Assembly (NCBI RefSeq): GCF_030238365.1 | Contig: NZ_JASSOT010000055.1 | Coordinates: 124,001-188,000 of the forward strand | DNA length: 64,000 nt | From: Lelliottia wanjuensis | GTDB taxonomy: Bacteria > Pseudomonadota > Gammaproteobacteria > Enterobacterales > Enterobacteriaceae | Reading direction: 5' to 3' | In this document: positions 45,906 to 54,754 of the stretch, one piece after another | Layout of the letters: each line of letters begins with the position of its first letter | Position numbering within the stretch: the first letter of the stretch is position 1 | Notes under the pieces: generated by a model | Databases searched by the model: none | What the model saw: the letters and a program-made list of their open reading frames with translations, nothing else | What the model was told of the DNA's origin: nothing | Made by a program: the position numbers and the translations under genes

Positions 45906-46580
45906 GGCCGGGATCACAGGCGGCATTGGCTTGTAAAATGAGATATAAAACTGTTTATTTGTTCCCGGCTCTGAAATTTTTTATATTTTCATCCATCATT
46001 ACTGAAATAGACGCTGCAAAAGGATCACTGCTGGGCAAGCGAAGACAAAACGTTGTAGCCAATTCCCCTTGCATATAACCTGTAAGTTCTAACTTTGCGC
46101 TCGGATGCGCCGAGCCTGAGCTGATCGATGGGTATAGATGAATTTGAAGCGGACTGGCGAAATGGGAGAACCCATGAAAATCAACCTACACTACTAACTT
46201 AAGGTTATATCTAATCTTGGGGCCTTGCCATCTATTGTTAATGCATTTGCTGATGTAACCAAGCGATTTTATATCTACCATGATTTTAGGGCTCGCGGCC
46301 CTAACGCTGAGCGTAAATCGGATTTACATTACTGTCGACTGACATGCCATGTTCTTTTTTCCATAATTTGACATCCTTCACAAGTTTTATAAAATCCTGA
46401 TCTCGATTAGCATGATTTTAGTTATGATTTATTATTAAAATAATACACATTTCATTGTGAAATTTAATGTGCATTATTACCGTGTAAATATCATTTAAAA
46501 CATCTGGTGTTGGAACATAACTTCTTAATAGTAAAAGTATTAGTTCTTATCGATACGTTGCTACCCGTTATGGAGGAATT
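45906..46580. other. Long regulatory or spacer region before the second fimbrial operon
   Basis: About 675 bp without a supported gene. It includes an imperfect dyad, TAATACACATT (46441-46451) and AATGTGCATTA (46466-46476), with one mismatch in 11 bp, about 105 bp before the pilin gene; this may bind a regulator. The last 120 bp are AT-rich and end in a ribosome binding site GGAGGA before 46581. No recombinase or inversion repeats were seen. Confidence 0.4.
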
Positions 46581-47105
46581 ATGCACAGAACCCTGTTTTT
46601 CAGCCCTGCTTTAATCATCACATTGGCTCTGTCGACATATGCTGCTGATGGCACTATTAATTTTACCGGTACAATTCTTGATGCAGCTTGTACTGTAGAC
46701 CCAGGGTCCGCTAATCAAACGGTACCTATGGGTAGCGTTAATAAAGCATCGTTTACCAATGTAGGAGATCTTGCATCGTCGGGTCCCATTGTTATTACTG
46801 TGAACGCCTGCGATCCTTCAATAACTCGCGTAGCGGCACGTTTTGAAGGAACTGAAGCAGCGGGCAATAGTCAGATTCTTGCACTAACACCTGGTGGAGC
46901 TACAGGTGTAGGAATAGGCATTTTTGAAGCTGATGGTACAACCCTGGTGCCACTAAATACTAAATCGGTAGGTATCGTTGCGCCGGCGGCAGGTGCATCT
47001 GCCGACCTTAACTTTGTCGCAAAATATGTAGCCACAGCCGCTAATGCAGACATAACTGCTGGCGATGCAAACAGTGTTGCAACATTTACCTTGGATTATA
47101 ATTAA
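46581..47105 (+). CDS. Fimbrial major subunit, FimA-like (second operon)
   Basis: 174 residues. The signal peptide (MHRTLFFSPALIITLALSTYA) precedes ADGTINFTGTILDAACTVDP, with the second Cys in VNACDPSIT and the end SVATFTLDYN. It begins a four-gene operon with its own chaperone, usher and adhesin. The layout is compact (alpha/gamma-like, FimA-C-D-H without accessory pilins). Confidence 0.9.
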   Translation: MHRTLFFSPALIITLALSTYAADGTINFTGTILDAACTVDPGSANQTVPMGSVNKASFTNVGDLASSGPIVITVNACDPSITRVAARFEGTEAAGNSQILALTPGGATGVGIGIFEADGTTLVPLNTKSVGIVAPAAGASADLNFVAKYVATAANADITAGDANSVATFTLDYN

Positions 47106-47179
47106 GATTATTTTAATTGTTTTGGGCAGGATGCCCGTTGTGATTCTAAGTCCCCAAAAAAACTAAGAGAGGGCATACC

Positions 47180-47842
47180 ATGAAACATTTATGTTATCCG
47201 CTTATCGCGGTATCAATGGCCTATGGCTCACCAACTGTAGCTGGTATCGAAGTTGGTGGGACCCGGCTCATTTTTGATGCAACGAAGAAAGAAGGGAGTA
47301 TTTCGGTAAAGAACCCTGAGAAAGAAACGGCTTATTTAGTTCAATCCTGGTTAGATAATCGCGATAAAACTGACACATCCAAAATTCCATTTGTTATTAT
47401 CCCTCCACTTTTTCGTTTAGATGCGGGGGAGGAAAATCAATTACGGGTCATTAATACTGACACCGTGCCTCAGGATCGTGAAAGTCTGTATTGGTTGAGC
47501 GTGAAATCAATTGCTGCTACAACAAAACAACCTAACCGTTTACAGATATCTGTACGAACACGCATAAAAATGATTTATCGCCCAAGAAGCATTAAAGGGG
47601 CTGAAGACGCTTATCGTCGATTAACAGTGAGCCAGGTAAATGGAAGAGTTATTTTTTCTAACCCAACACCGTTTTATATTTCTTTTTTCAGCGTCAAAGT
47701 TGGAAACCAAAACCTTCATGAGCCAATGATGGTTGCACCTTTTGCAACTTACTCCTTGAATGTGCCCAAGGGGGCATCAGGCAAAGTAAGCTGGCGCGCT
47801 ATCAACGATTACGGTGCCAGGACGGAAGAGGTATCACGTTGA
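47180..47842 (+). CDS. Periplasmic fimbrial chaperone, FimC-like
   Basis: 220 residues with the signal ending GSPTVAG before IEVGGTRLIFDA. Conserved: VPQDRESLYWLSVKSIAAT, RLQISVRTRIKMIYRPRSI and the second domain ending WRAINDYGAR. The cleft Arg and Lys are present. Its stop overlaps the usher start by ATGA-type coupling. It is unrelated in detail to the PapD-like chaperone at 26413, so each operon carries its own pair. Confidence 0.92.
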   Translation: MKHLCYPLIAVSMAYGSPTVAGIEVGGTRLIFDATKKEGSISVKNPEKETAYLVQSWLDNRDKTDTSKIPFVIIPPLFRLDAGEENQLRVINTDTVPQDRESLYWLSVKSIAATTKQPNRLQISVRTRIKMIYRPRSIKGAEDAYRRLTVSQVNGRVIFSNPTPFYISFFSVKVGNQNLHEPMMVAPFATYSLNVPKGASGKVSWRAINDYGARTEEVSR

Positions 47843-50484
47843 TGTGTCGTTTGTATCCTGAGCTATCAAAGACCATAAGCGGCCATTGTATTAATTTTTC
47901 ACCAATGTTTTTTGTTGGACAATTTTCTATATGTATTGTGTATGGTCTAATTTTTTCGCCTGATGCAAATTCAACGGAACTCTATTTTAATCCCTATGCT
48001 CTTGATCCAAGAGGAGGTGCTGCGCTGGCTGACCTGAAAGTGTTTTCCAGTGGGGGGCAGTTACCCGGGGTCTACCGAGTTGATGTTTATCTAAATCGTA
48101 CCCGGATAGTAAATCGGGACATTACGTTTGTAATGGAGGGGCAGGTATTACACCCTCAACTTACAGTGCAGGACTTAACTGACTTCGGAATCAATACGGC
48201 GGCTTTTCCCACACTGGTCGCTCTTGGCCCGAAGGGGGTGGTAACTGACCCAGGAAAATTTATTCCCGAAGCCACGACTAAGTTTGATTTCTCACATCAA
48301 AAGCTTGAAATTTTAATACCGCAAGCCTCGCTCAATTTTGATGCCCGTAATGCTGTTGATCCGGCACTCTGGGATCAGGGTGTACCTGCATTTCTGGCAA
48401 ATTATAATCTCACGGGGTCGTACAGCGATTATGATCACGATGGCGCGACACGTAGTACGTTTCTGAGCCTGAGAACCGGTGCAAACCTGGGTGCCTGGCG
48501 TCTCCGTAATAATTCCACCTACACACACACTAAAAATGATTCGCCGGACAGCGGTAATCCATATACCAATAATGAATCCGATTCGGCTAAAGAGCAATCT
48601 AGTCAGCGGCACTGGCAAAGTATTAATACCTATGTTCAACGGGATATACAACGCCTTGGTGGACAACTTACTCTCGGCGAAAACGCTACGTCAGGTATGC
48701 TATTTGACAGTATCCAGTATAGAGGCGTTCAGTTAATATCGGATGAAAGTATGCTGCCGGATAGTCAGCGTGGTTTTGCCCCTGTAATTAGAGGTATTGC
48801 TAACAGCAGCGCGCAAATAACTATTCGGCAGAATGGTTATGTTATTTACCAGGTATATGTTGCTCCCGGGCCTTATGATATTCGTGATTTGTATTCCACT
48901 GCGGGCTCCGGTGACTTGCAAATTACAGTCAAGGAAGAAAACGGGAGTGAGCACACATACACTCAGCCTTATTCTTCCGTGCCATTGATGCAACGGGATG
49001 GCCATCTGCGCTATGAGTTTACTACCGGGCAATACCGAGCTCAGCAGAGTCATACAAATGAACCCGGATTTGTGCAATCCAGCCTGGTCTACGGTTTGAG
49101 TAATACAACAACAATTTATGGAGGGCTGACCGGAAGTCAGGATTACTCATCTGGTCTGATCGGTATAGGTCAGGGGTTGGGTAATTTTGGCTCAGTTTCT
49201 TTTGATATTAGCCAGGCTAATACACGATTGCAGGATAATAGCCAGCACCGAGGGCAGTCCTACCGTTTTCAGTATGCAAAAGACGTATTTCAGAGCGGTA
49301 CGACTTTTGCGTTAGCAGGATACCGCTATTCTACCTCGGGTTTTTATGATTTTAACGAAGCGAATGAAATCACACTGAATGATGATGATACCTGGAGACG
49401 GTTGAGTAATAAGCGGAATAAAATTCAGGTCCAAATCAGTCAGTCCATGGGGGAATATGGCAATCTCTATATTAATGCTTACCAACAGGGATATTGGGGG
49501 CAGAGCGGACATGAGCGTAACTTAAGTGCCGGATATAACCTGAATTTACAGGGTGTTAATGTCGGGCTATCAACGACCAATACTCAAACACCTGATAATG
49601 GTGGATCTGAATGGCAGTATGCGTTAACGGTGCAAATACCATTAGATCGGTTCCTGTCAAACAGTTGGGCAACATTCGGCACACAAACTGATAGTCATAA
49701 CAGGACAACCCAAAACATAACGCTCAATGGCCAAACGCTGGATAACAGGAATTTGAATTATGCCGTACGTGAAAGTTACGGCAATCAGGGGCAAGGTAAT
49801 GGCGGCGGTGCAAACCTCATTTACAAGGGCACCTATGGCAATGTGCAAACAGGTTACAGTTATACACGCAGTAGCCAGCAATACAACGCCGGCCTCCAGG
49901 GCGGCATTCTGATTCATCCTTACGGGATGACCCTTTCTCAGCCATTCGGTGAAACTGTTACCCTTGTGAGGGCACCAGGTGCTTCTGGAGTCAAAATCCA
50001 AAACCAGCAGGGGGTTCGTACTGACTGGCGAGGCTATACCATAGTGCCTTATACCACTACATATCGGGAAAACCGCATCGCGCTTGTGCCTGACAGTCTG
50101 GGTAATAATGTTGATATTACCGATACGGTTAAGACTGTGATACCTACCCGTGGAGCCGTAGTACTTGCCGATTATAAAACCAGAAGCGGTAGCCGGGTGC
50201 TGGCAACATTACGCACAGAAGATCAGTTTGTCCCCTTTGGGGCAACCGCGATACTTATGGATGATAATAACGCGTTAGATGAAAATATTAGCTCGGGCAT
50301 TGTTGGTGAAAACGGCGAACTATACCTTACCGGTGTCCCGGATGAAGCCCGGCTTCGGATTACATGGGGAGAGACCGGTAATCAGATGTGCGATGCCACG
50401 TTACTCTTGGACAGAGTACCATCAGCAGGTGGGATCAAAATTGTTTCGGCTTTATGCCGCTCGCATACGAGGGAGAATAAATGA
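47839..50484 (+). CDS. Outer-membrane fimbrial usher, FimD-like
   Basis: 881 residues. The N-terminal domain starts ELYFNPYALDPRGGAALADL, the plug and pore signature is QRGFAPVIRGIANSSAQITI, and the C-terminal domains end LRITWGETGNQMCDATLLL with the Cys pair closing at ALCRS. The apparent N-terminus (MMCRLYPELSKTISGHCINF) precedes a hydrophobic signal region (FFVGQFSICIVYGLIF). It overlaps the adhesin gene by ATGA. Full length for the family. Confidence 0.95.
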   Translation: MMCRLYPELSKTISGHCINFSPMFFVGQFSICIVYGLIFSPDANSTELYFNPYALDPRGGAALADLKVFSSGGQLPGVYRVDVYLNRTRIVNRDITFVMEGQVLHPQLTVQDLTDFGINTAAFPTLVALGPKGVVTDPGKFIPEATTKFDFSHQKLEILIPQASLNFDARNAVDPALWDQGVPAFLANYNLTGSYSDYDHDGATRSTFLSLRTGANLGAWRLRNNSTYTHTKNDSPDSGNPYTNNESDSAKEQSSQRHWQSINTYVQRDIQRLGGQLTLGENATSGMLFDSIQYRGVQLISDESMLPDSQRGFAPVIRGIANSSAQITIRQNGYVIYQVYVAPGPYDIRDLYSTAGSGDLQITVKEENGSEHTYTQPYSSVPLMQRDGHLRYEFTTGQYRAQQSHTNEPGFVQSSLVYGLSNTTTIYGGLTGSQDYSSGLIGIGQGLGNFGSVSFDISQANTRLQDNSQHRGQSYRFQYAKDVFQSGTTFALAGYRYSTSGFYDFNEANEITLNDDDTWRRLSNKRNKIQVQISQSMGEYGNLYINAYQQGYWGQSGHERNLSAGYNLNLQGVNVGLSTTNTQTPDNGGSEWQYALTVQIPLDRFLSNSWATFGTQTDSHNRTTQNITLNGQTLDNRNLNYAVRESYGNQGQGNGGGANLIYKGTYGNVQTGYSYTRSSQQYNAGLQGGILIHPYGMTLSQPFGETVTLVRAPGASGVKIQNQQGVRTDWRGYTIVPYTTTYRENRIALVPDSLGNNVDITDTVKTVIPTRGAVVLADYKTRSGSRVLATLRTEDQFVPFGATAILMDDNNALDENISSGIVGENGELYLTGVPDEARLRITWGETGNQMCDATLLLDRVPSAGGIKIVSALCRSHTRENK

Positions 50485-51410
50485 TTAATATTCGGCTGTT
50501 TATAGTTGGATTTATATTGTTTCTAGCTTCAGGGACTGAGGCAATAGCCATATGCACAGGCGAGCCACAATCTTATACAACAACCGTTCCATCCATTACC
50601 ATCCCTCCTGCAACAACGGTAGGTGCAGTTATTTGGGAAATAGATGAGAAATTAACAGTGCCAACGGATGACACAATAGTTTGCCAGATACATGATGAAG
50701 TAAGTTTTGTACCTGCGCAGTTTTCGACCCCTGCCGGAACGAATATATTCGCAACAAATGTTCCCGGCATTGGAATAAAAATTCAAATTGCAATAACCTA
50801 TGCTACTCCTTTGACTGACATTCCATATAGTTATACGCAAACAGCAACAACCGGATATAAAAACATGTCTGAAATAAAAATCCAGCTCATCAAAACAGGA
50901 ACAATTATATCGGGTACTCTGAACTCTGGTGACGTAGCAACAGGGACGGCTCCTGGACTCGGGACCGCATATCACGTCTCTATTATTGGAGCACCGATTG
51001 TTCCAGTAGAAACATGCACGGTAACCGACAACGCGCTACTTGTTCCATTAGGTAATAATATTCCTGTAACCAGTTTTACCGGTCCTGGTTCAACATCGGA
51101 AGATATTCCATTCAGCATACCACTGGATTGCCTAATTAATGCCAGAGTCAATTTTCAACTTGATGGAGTGGGGCATGGAGAACCTGGAGTATTGAGTCTT
51201 AATAATATCAGCAATTCAGCTACCGGAGTCGGCGTACAAATTATGTATAAAAATAATCCTGTTGTTTTCGGTAGTACCGTACTTGATGGTACTGCACTTG
51301 TAGCTGGCCCCTATAATGTAGATTTTGTTGCACGTTACTATCAAACTGGTGGAGTTGTTACGCCAGGTCCTGGTCAGGCTACCGCAACGTTTACGATCAC
51401 ATACCAGTAA
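50481..51410 (+). CDS. Two-domain fimbrial tip adhesin (second operon)
   Basis: 309 residues with a signal peptide (INIRLFIVGFILFLASGTEA). The N-terminal lectin-like domain (about residues 22-165) contains a Cys pair (AICTGE and TIVCQIH). The C-terminal pilin domain starts VPVETCTVTDNALLVPLGNN, with the second Cys in PLDCLINAR, and ends ATATFTITYQ. The layout is that of FimH-type adhesins, but the binding domain is not one I recognise, so the receptor is unknown. Confidence 0.8.
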   Translation: MINIRLFIVGFILFLASGTEAIAICTGEPQSYTTTVPSITIPPATTVGAVIWEIDEKLTVPTDDTIVCQIHDEVSFVPAQFSTPAGTNIFATNVPGIGIKIQIAITYATPLTDIPYSYTQTATTGYKNMSEIKIQLIKTGTIISGTLNSGDVATGTAPGLGTAYHVSIIGAPIVPVETCTVTDNALLVPLGNNIPVTSFTGPGSTSEDIPFSIPLDCLINARVNFQLDGVGHGEPGVLSLNNISNSATGVGVQIMYKNNPVVFGSTVLDGTALVAGPYNVDFVARYYQTGGVVTPGPGQATATFTITYQ

Positions 51411-51430
51411 GCGAATTATCCCATAAAGTA

Positions 51431-51688
51431 ATGGCCGCGACGCAGCGGCTAACGGACTGCAACATGTCCGCCGTTAAATGGCTGTCGGGCCGTCCGGGTA
51501 TCGGTTAATATCGCGTTGACTGGGGTGCCGATCGGCGTATTTACCTGATGCAGGAAGGAGACGAAATTATCATTTTGCTGTGCGCTGGATTCAAAGACAG
51601 CCAGGACAAAGACCTGAAGCGCGCAGAGCAATACCGGGCTGATTATCTTGAAGGAGGTAAAAAAGATGCCAGCAGCAGAAAACATTAA
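51431..51688 (+). pseudogene. RelE/HigB-like addiction toxin remnant
   Basis: The frame YRVDWGADRRIYLMQEGDEI continues with IILLCAGFKDSQDKDLKRAE and Q-Y-R-A-D-Y, the C-terminal two thirds of the phage gp49/HigB-like killer protein family. An in-frame TAA at 51506-51508 interrupts it (PGIG*YRVDWG), and the N-terminus is missing. The stop at 51686-51688 overlaps the following antitoxin start, the usual toxin-first operon. Confidence 0.7.
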
Positions 51689-51866
51689 TGAAATGTGGGT
51701 GCGCCTTCTGAAAGAAGACCCGGAGTCGCTCCAGGTTATGATTGGCGAGATCCACGAACTCATTCAGGGCGGAGAGATTGAAACCGCAAAAGGGATGCTG
51801 CGCACGCTCATTAAAGTAACTCACAAATTGTGCGATTCACCACGCCTGAAGTGTGTTTGTAGTTGA
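51666..51866 (+). pseudogene. Antitoxin fragment (HigA-like), truncated
   Basis: The ATG at 51666, preceded by AAGGAGG, begins MPAAENINEMWVRLLKEDPE and runs through GGEIETAKGMLRTLIKVT before losing similarity. The C-terminal HTH is missing. The start is coupled to the toxin stop, as in HigBA-like modules. Truncation lies close to the ISNCY insertion at 51997. Confidence 0.55.
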
Positions 51867-51996
51867 AACAGGGCGGGGGCTAATCTAGACTTTCATCATG
51901 GTTCGGAAAGAAAGGCCCCAAAAGGCCTTGTAGAATCACTATTTCGTGTTATCCCGAGTATTTAACATAATCCTCGTTATGCGCACCAAGTCTGTA

Positions 51997-53522
51997 GTAG
52001 CTAAATTGAGATGTCCGTCTCTGACCAAATAGACATGTCCGCGCTACAGTCTCACCACAACGCTCGCAGCTTCCAAAGGATGAGACTCATGACGGCATAC
52101 GGAACGGAGTTTTTCTCGATGAACGATGTGAACCGACTCAGGATCCTTCAGGATGTGATTGACCGACGCCTGACAACGCGCCTTGCTGCCAGCCGGCTGG
52201 AGATCTCAGACAGACACTGCCGCCGGTTGCTTGAGCGCTACCGTGAACACGGACCGCTGTCGCTGGTTAACCGCCGTCGTGGTCAGCCAGGTAACCGGCA
52301 ACTGACGCCAGGCCTCGCTGAGCGTGCATTGCACATCATCCGTGAACGCTACGCTGATTTTGGTCCGACATTAGCCTGCGAAAAGCTCGCTGAAGTTCAT
52401 GATTTGTACCTTGCTAAAGAGACTGTGCGTAAGCTGATGACCCGGGCCGGTTTATGGATCCCCCGTAAGCTACGACCGCCGCGTGTACATCAGCCTCGCC
52501 CACGGCGCGCCTGTACTGGTGAGCTGATACAGATTGATGGCAGTGACCATCGCTGGTTCGAGGATCGTGGCCCGGCCTGTACGCTCCTTGTTTATGTCGA
52601 TGATGCAACCAGCCGGCTGATGCAGCTTCTGTTCGTCAGTTCTGAGTCTACTTTCACCTATTTTGAAGCCACTCGCGGTTATCTGGAGCGATACGGCAAG
52701 CCTCTGGCGTTCTACAGCGACAAGGCCAGTGTCTTCAGGATCAACAACAAACAGGCTACCGGCGGCGATGGCCAGACCCAGTTTGGCCGTGCAATGAACG
52801 AGCTGAACATTACTGGTATCTGCGCCAATACGAGTTCAGCCAAGGGCCGCGTTGAGCGGGCCCACCTGACATTACAGGACCGCCTGGTCAAGGAGCTGCG
52901 GTTGCGCGGTATCAGTACTCCTGAAGCTGCCAACGCCTTTGCTGATGAGTTTATGGCAGATTACAACCGCCGCTTCGCAAAGCTGCCCCGGCACGATTTT
53001 GACGTACATCGCCCGCTGGAGAATGGCGAAAACCTGCAGGCGACATTTACCTGGCGTGAACAGCGTAAGGTCTCAAAAAACCTGACTTTACAGTATGATA
53101 AAAAACTTTATCTGCTTGAGGGTAATGAAGAAAACCGGTGTTTTCAGGGGAAATACATCGATGTCTGGCAGTATCCGGACGGCGCTATTGAGCTCCGGGC
53201 CAGTGGTACTTCCCTGCCCTTCATCACTTACGACCGGCTGGGAGAGCTTGACCAGGGTGCCATCGTCGACAACAAGCGCCTGGGACGTACTCTGGAGATG
53301 ATAAAACTGGTTCAGGACAAGCGGGACAACACCCGCTCACAGGCCCTGCCATCCCTTGACGGACAGACTTCCCGCAGAAAGAAACAACCCGGCAAGAAAT
53401 CACAACGAAGTCTGGACCAGAACGACATGCTGGAAGCACTCAAACAGCTGCAAACCCGTAGCCAGGAAATCTTCGGCAAGAGCTGAAACATAACCCACAG
53501 GCGGACATTTCAATTCAGCTAC
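51997..53522 (+). mobile_element. ISNCY-type insertion sequence, apparently intact
   Basis: The 1526-bp element is bounded by inverted repeats GTAGCTAAATTGAGATGTCC (left, 51997) and its near match GTAGCTGAATTGAAATGTCC (right, read from 53522 on the minus strand), 20 of 23 bases identical. It encodes one full transposase. Target-site duplication was not evident. It is the same family as the remnant at 587-1410 but not the same copy. Confidence 0.8.
52089..53486 (+). CDS. ISNCY-type transposase
   Basis: 465 residues from the ATG at 52089 (MTAYGTEFFSMNDVNRLRIL), preceded by AAAGGA; the frame is open to 52011, inside the inverted repeat. HTH region LAASRLEISDRHCRRLLERY, then DDE core with LIQIDGSDHRWFED, YVDDATSRLMQLLF, FYSDKASVF and NTSSAKGRVERAHLTLQDRL. 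A C-terminal basic tail follows. All three acidic residues seem present, so the element could be active and may explain some of the rearrangement around the toxin-antitoxin remnant. Confidence 0.85.
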   Translation: MTAYGTEFFSMNDVNRLRILQDVIDRRLTTRLAASRLEISDRHCRRLLERYREHGPLSLVNRRRGQPGNRQLTPGLAERALHIIRERYADFGPTLACEKLAEVHDLYLAKETVRKLMTRAGLWIPRKLRPPRVHQPRPRRACTGELIQIDGSDHRWFEDRGPACTLLVYVDDATSRLMQLLFVSSESTFTYFEATRGYLERYGKPLAFYSDKASVFRINNKQATGGDGQTQFGRAMNELNITGICANTSSAKGRVERAHLTLQDRLVKELRLRGISTPEAANAFADEFMADYNRRFAKLPRHDFDVHRPLENGENLQATFTWREQRKVSKNLTLQYDKKLYLLEGNEENRCFQGKYIDVWQYPDGAIELRASGTSLPFITYDRLGELDQGAIVDNKRLGRTLEMIKLVQDKRDNTRSQALPSLDGQTSRRKKQPGKKSQRSLDQNDMLEALKQLQTRSQEIFGKS

Positions 53523-53752
53523 AAAGCGGACCTCTGAAAACAGGCCAGACAAAGTCATTGATTTATATGATTATTTTATTTTGAGGTGCGCACTGGGATT
53601 TACACCGGAGCAACAGATTTAATCGCTGATCCATTTCCTGTGATTCATTTCCATTCCTGTGGTGAACATCGGTTGAAGCTGTAAGTTAAAGTACTTCGTG
53701 ATACCATTTAATGACTTACAGCATAAAGCACTATAAACCAAAGGAGCTTTTG

Positions 53753-54733
53753 ATGGAACGGCCTGTTCATCATAAGGTGGCTATGAGCGTACATGCGACG
53801 GAATCCGTTACCGATAGCAAAACAGCAGAATTTGGTTTTTACCCAAAGCGTCTTGATCTTAAGACCGATAACTTTTCGCTCGATACACTTTCAGACCATG
53901 ATTCAGCATCAAAATATATAAAGGACCATCCTAACGTTGAAAATGGATGGTTTTATGCCGAACTTCAAGAAACGTATGACCTAAGGGGTAATGTAATTAC
54001 CAGACCTTATAGCGGTCGGGTTTTCTGCATGCCTAAAACTCATAAGTTGGTGCTGAATGGATCCTATAGTGAGGATGACGTATGCTTCGTTATATGGTGC
54101 CTGTCATTCTTCACAGGAATGCGTCTGACAAGTACTCAAGCTGGATTTTTAGATGCAACTCCGGTTAAACCCGGGGCACTGGTCGATTTTTGTTTATCAG
54201 GATCCAATGAGTCGGATGCTATACAGTTAGCTTTAAACTTTCTGAATAAAGAGGACTGTCAAGTAACAACTTGTATGCGCTTAGCAGCTGTTATACACGC
54301 CCTGTTTTTGTCACAAAACCCCAAAAATCTTCACTTTGAAAAATTCCAGTATCTATATATGGCACTTGATGGATGCTTTTCCATTATATGGGATGAAAGA
54401 GATAAGACTAAAAAAATCAAAAAACCACTACACAAGGACAGAGTTTACTGGATGTGTGACACATTAGGGATGCCTATACCCTTCTGGGCAGATGGTGAGG
54501 ATAATATTGCTGATGTCCGTAATGAAAACTTCCATGAAGCGATTTTTTTTGGCCAACCATTAGGCTTCTCTGCATATGGGTCTGAACAGTCAGGAACAGT
54601 TCGGAACGCCATTCTTCTACAAATGGAAGCTTTGATATGTCGTTATCTTGTTGCATTACTTGGTGGGACAGATACTAGTTATATAAATTCCCCATTAAAT
54701 ACTCGTGAGTATTTTTCTCTTAAATTAAAATAG
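53753..54733 (+). CDS. HEPN-motif protein of a two-gene putative defence pair
   Basis: 326 residues from the ATG at 53753, chosen for its AAAGGAG ribosome binding site; an ATG at 53711 lacks one. I recognise no family over the full length. The C-terminal region is helical and contains VRNENFHEAIFF (R256-x4-H261), the R-x4-6-H motif of HEPN RNase domains, followed by a long helix SGTVRNAILLQMEALICRYL as in Apea-like HEPN proteins. The N-terminal 200 residues are unfamiliar. It lies 21 bp before the nuclease gene, so the two are probably co-transcribed. A role as an RNase effector in phage defence is inference. Confidence 0.6.
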   Translation: MERPVHHKVAMSVHATESVTDSKTAEFGFYPKRLDLKTDNFSLDTLSDHDSASKYIKDHPNVENGWFYAELQETYDLRGNVITRPYSGRVFCMPKTHKLVLNGSYSEDDVCFVIWCLSFFTGMRLTSTQAGFLDATPVKPGALVDFCLSGSNESDAIQLALNFLNKEDCQVTTCMRLAAVIHALFLSQNPKNLHFEKFQYLYMALDGCFSIIWDERDKTKKIKKPLHKDRVYWMCDTLGMPIPFWADGEDNIADVRNENFHEAIFFGQPLGFSAYGSEQSGTVRNAILLQMEALICRYLVALLGGTDTSYINSPLNTREYFSLKLK

Positions 54734-54754
54734 TTTAGACCAGAGGCAATTTTA

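Noticed and set aside
46165..46230. Possible third MrpH-like adhesin scar
   Set aside because: A short run (TACACTACTAAC then TTA) resembles the adhesin at about 29587, but the similarity is under 25 bp and does not extend in frame.
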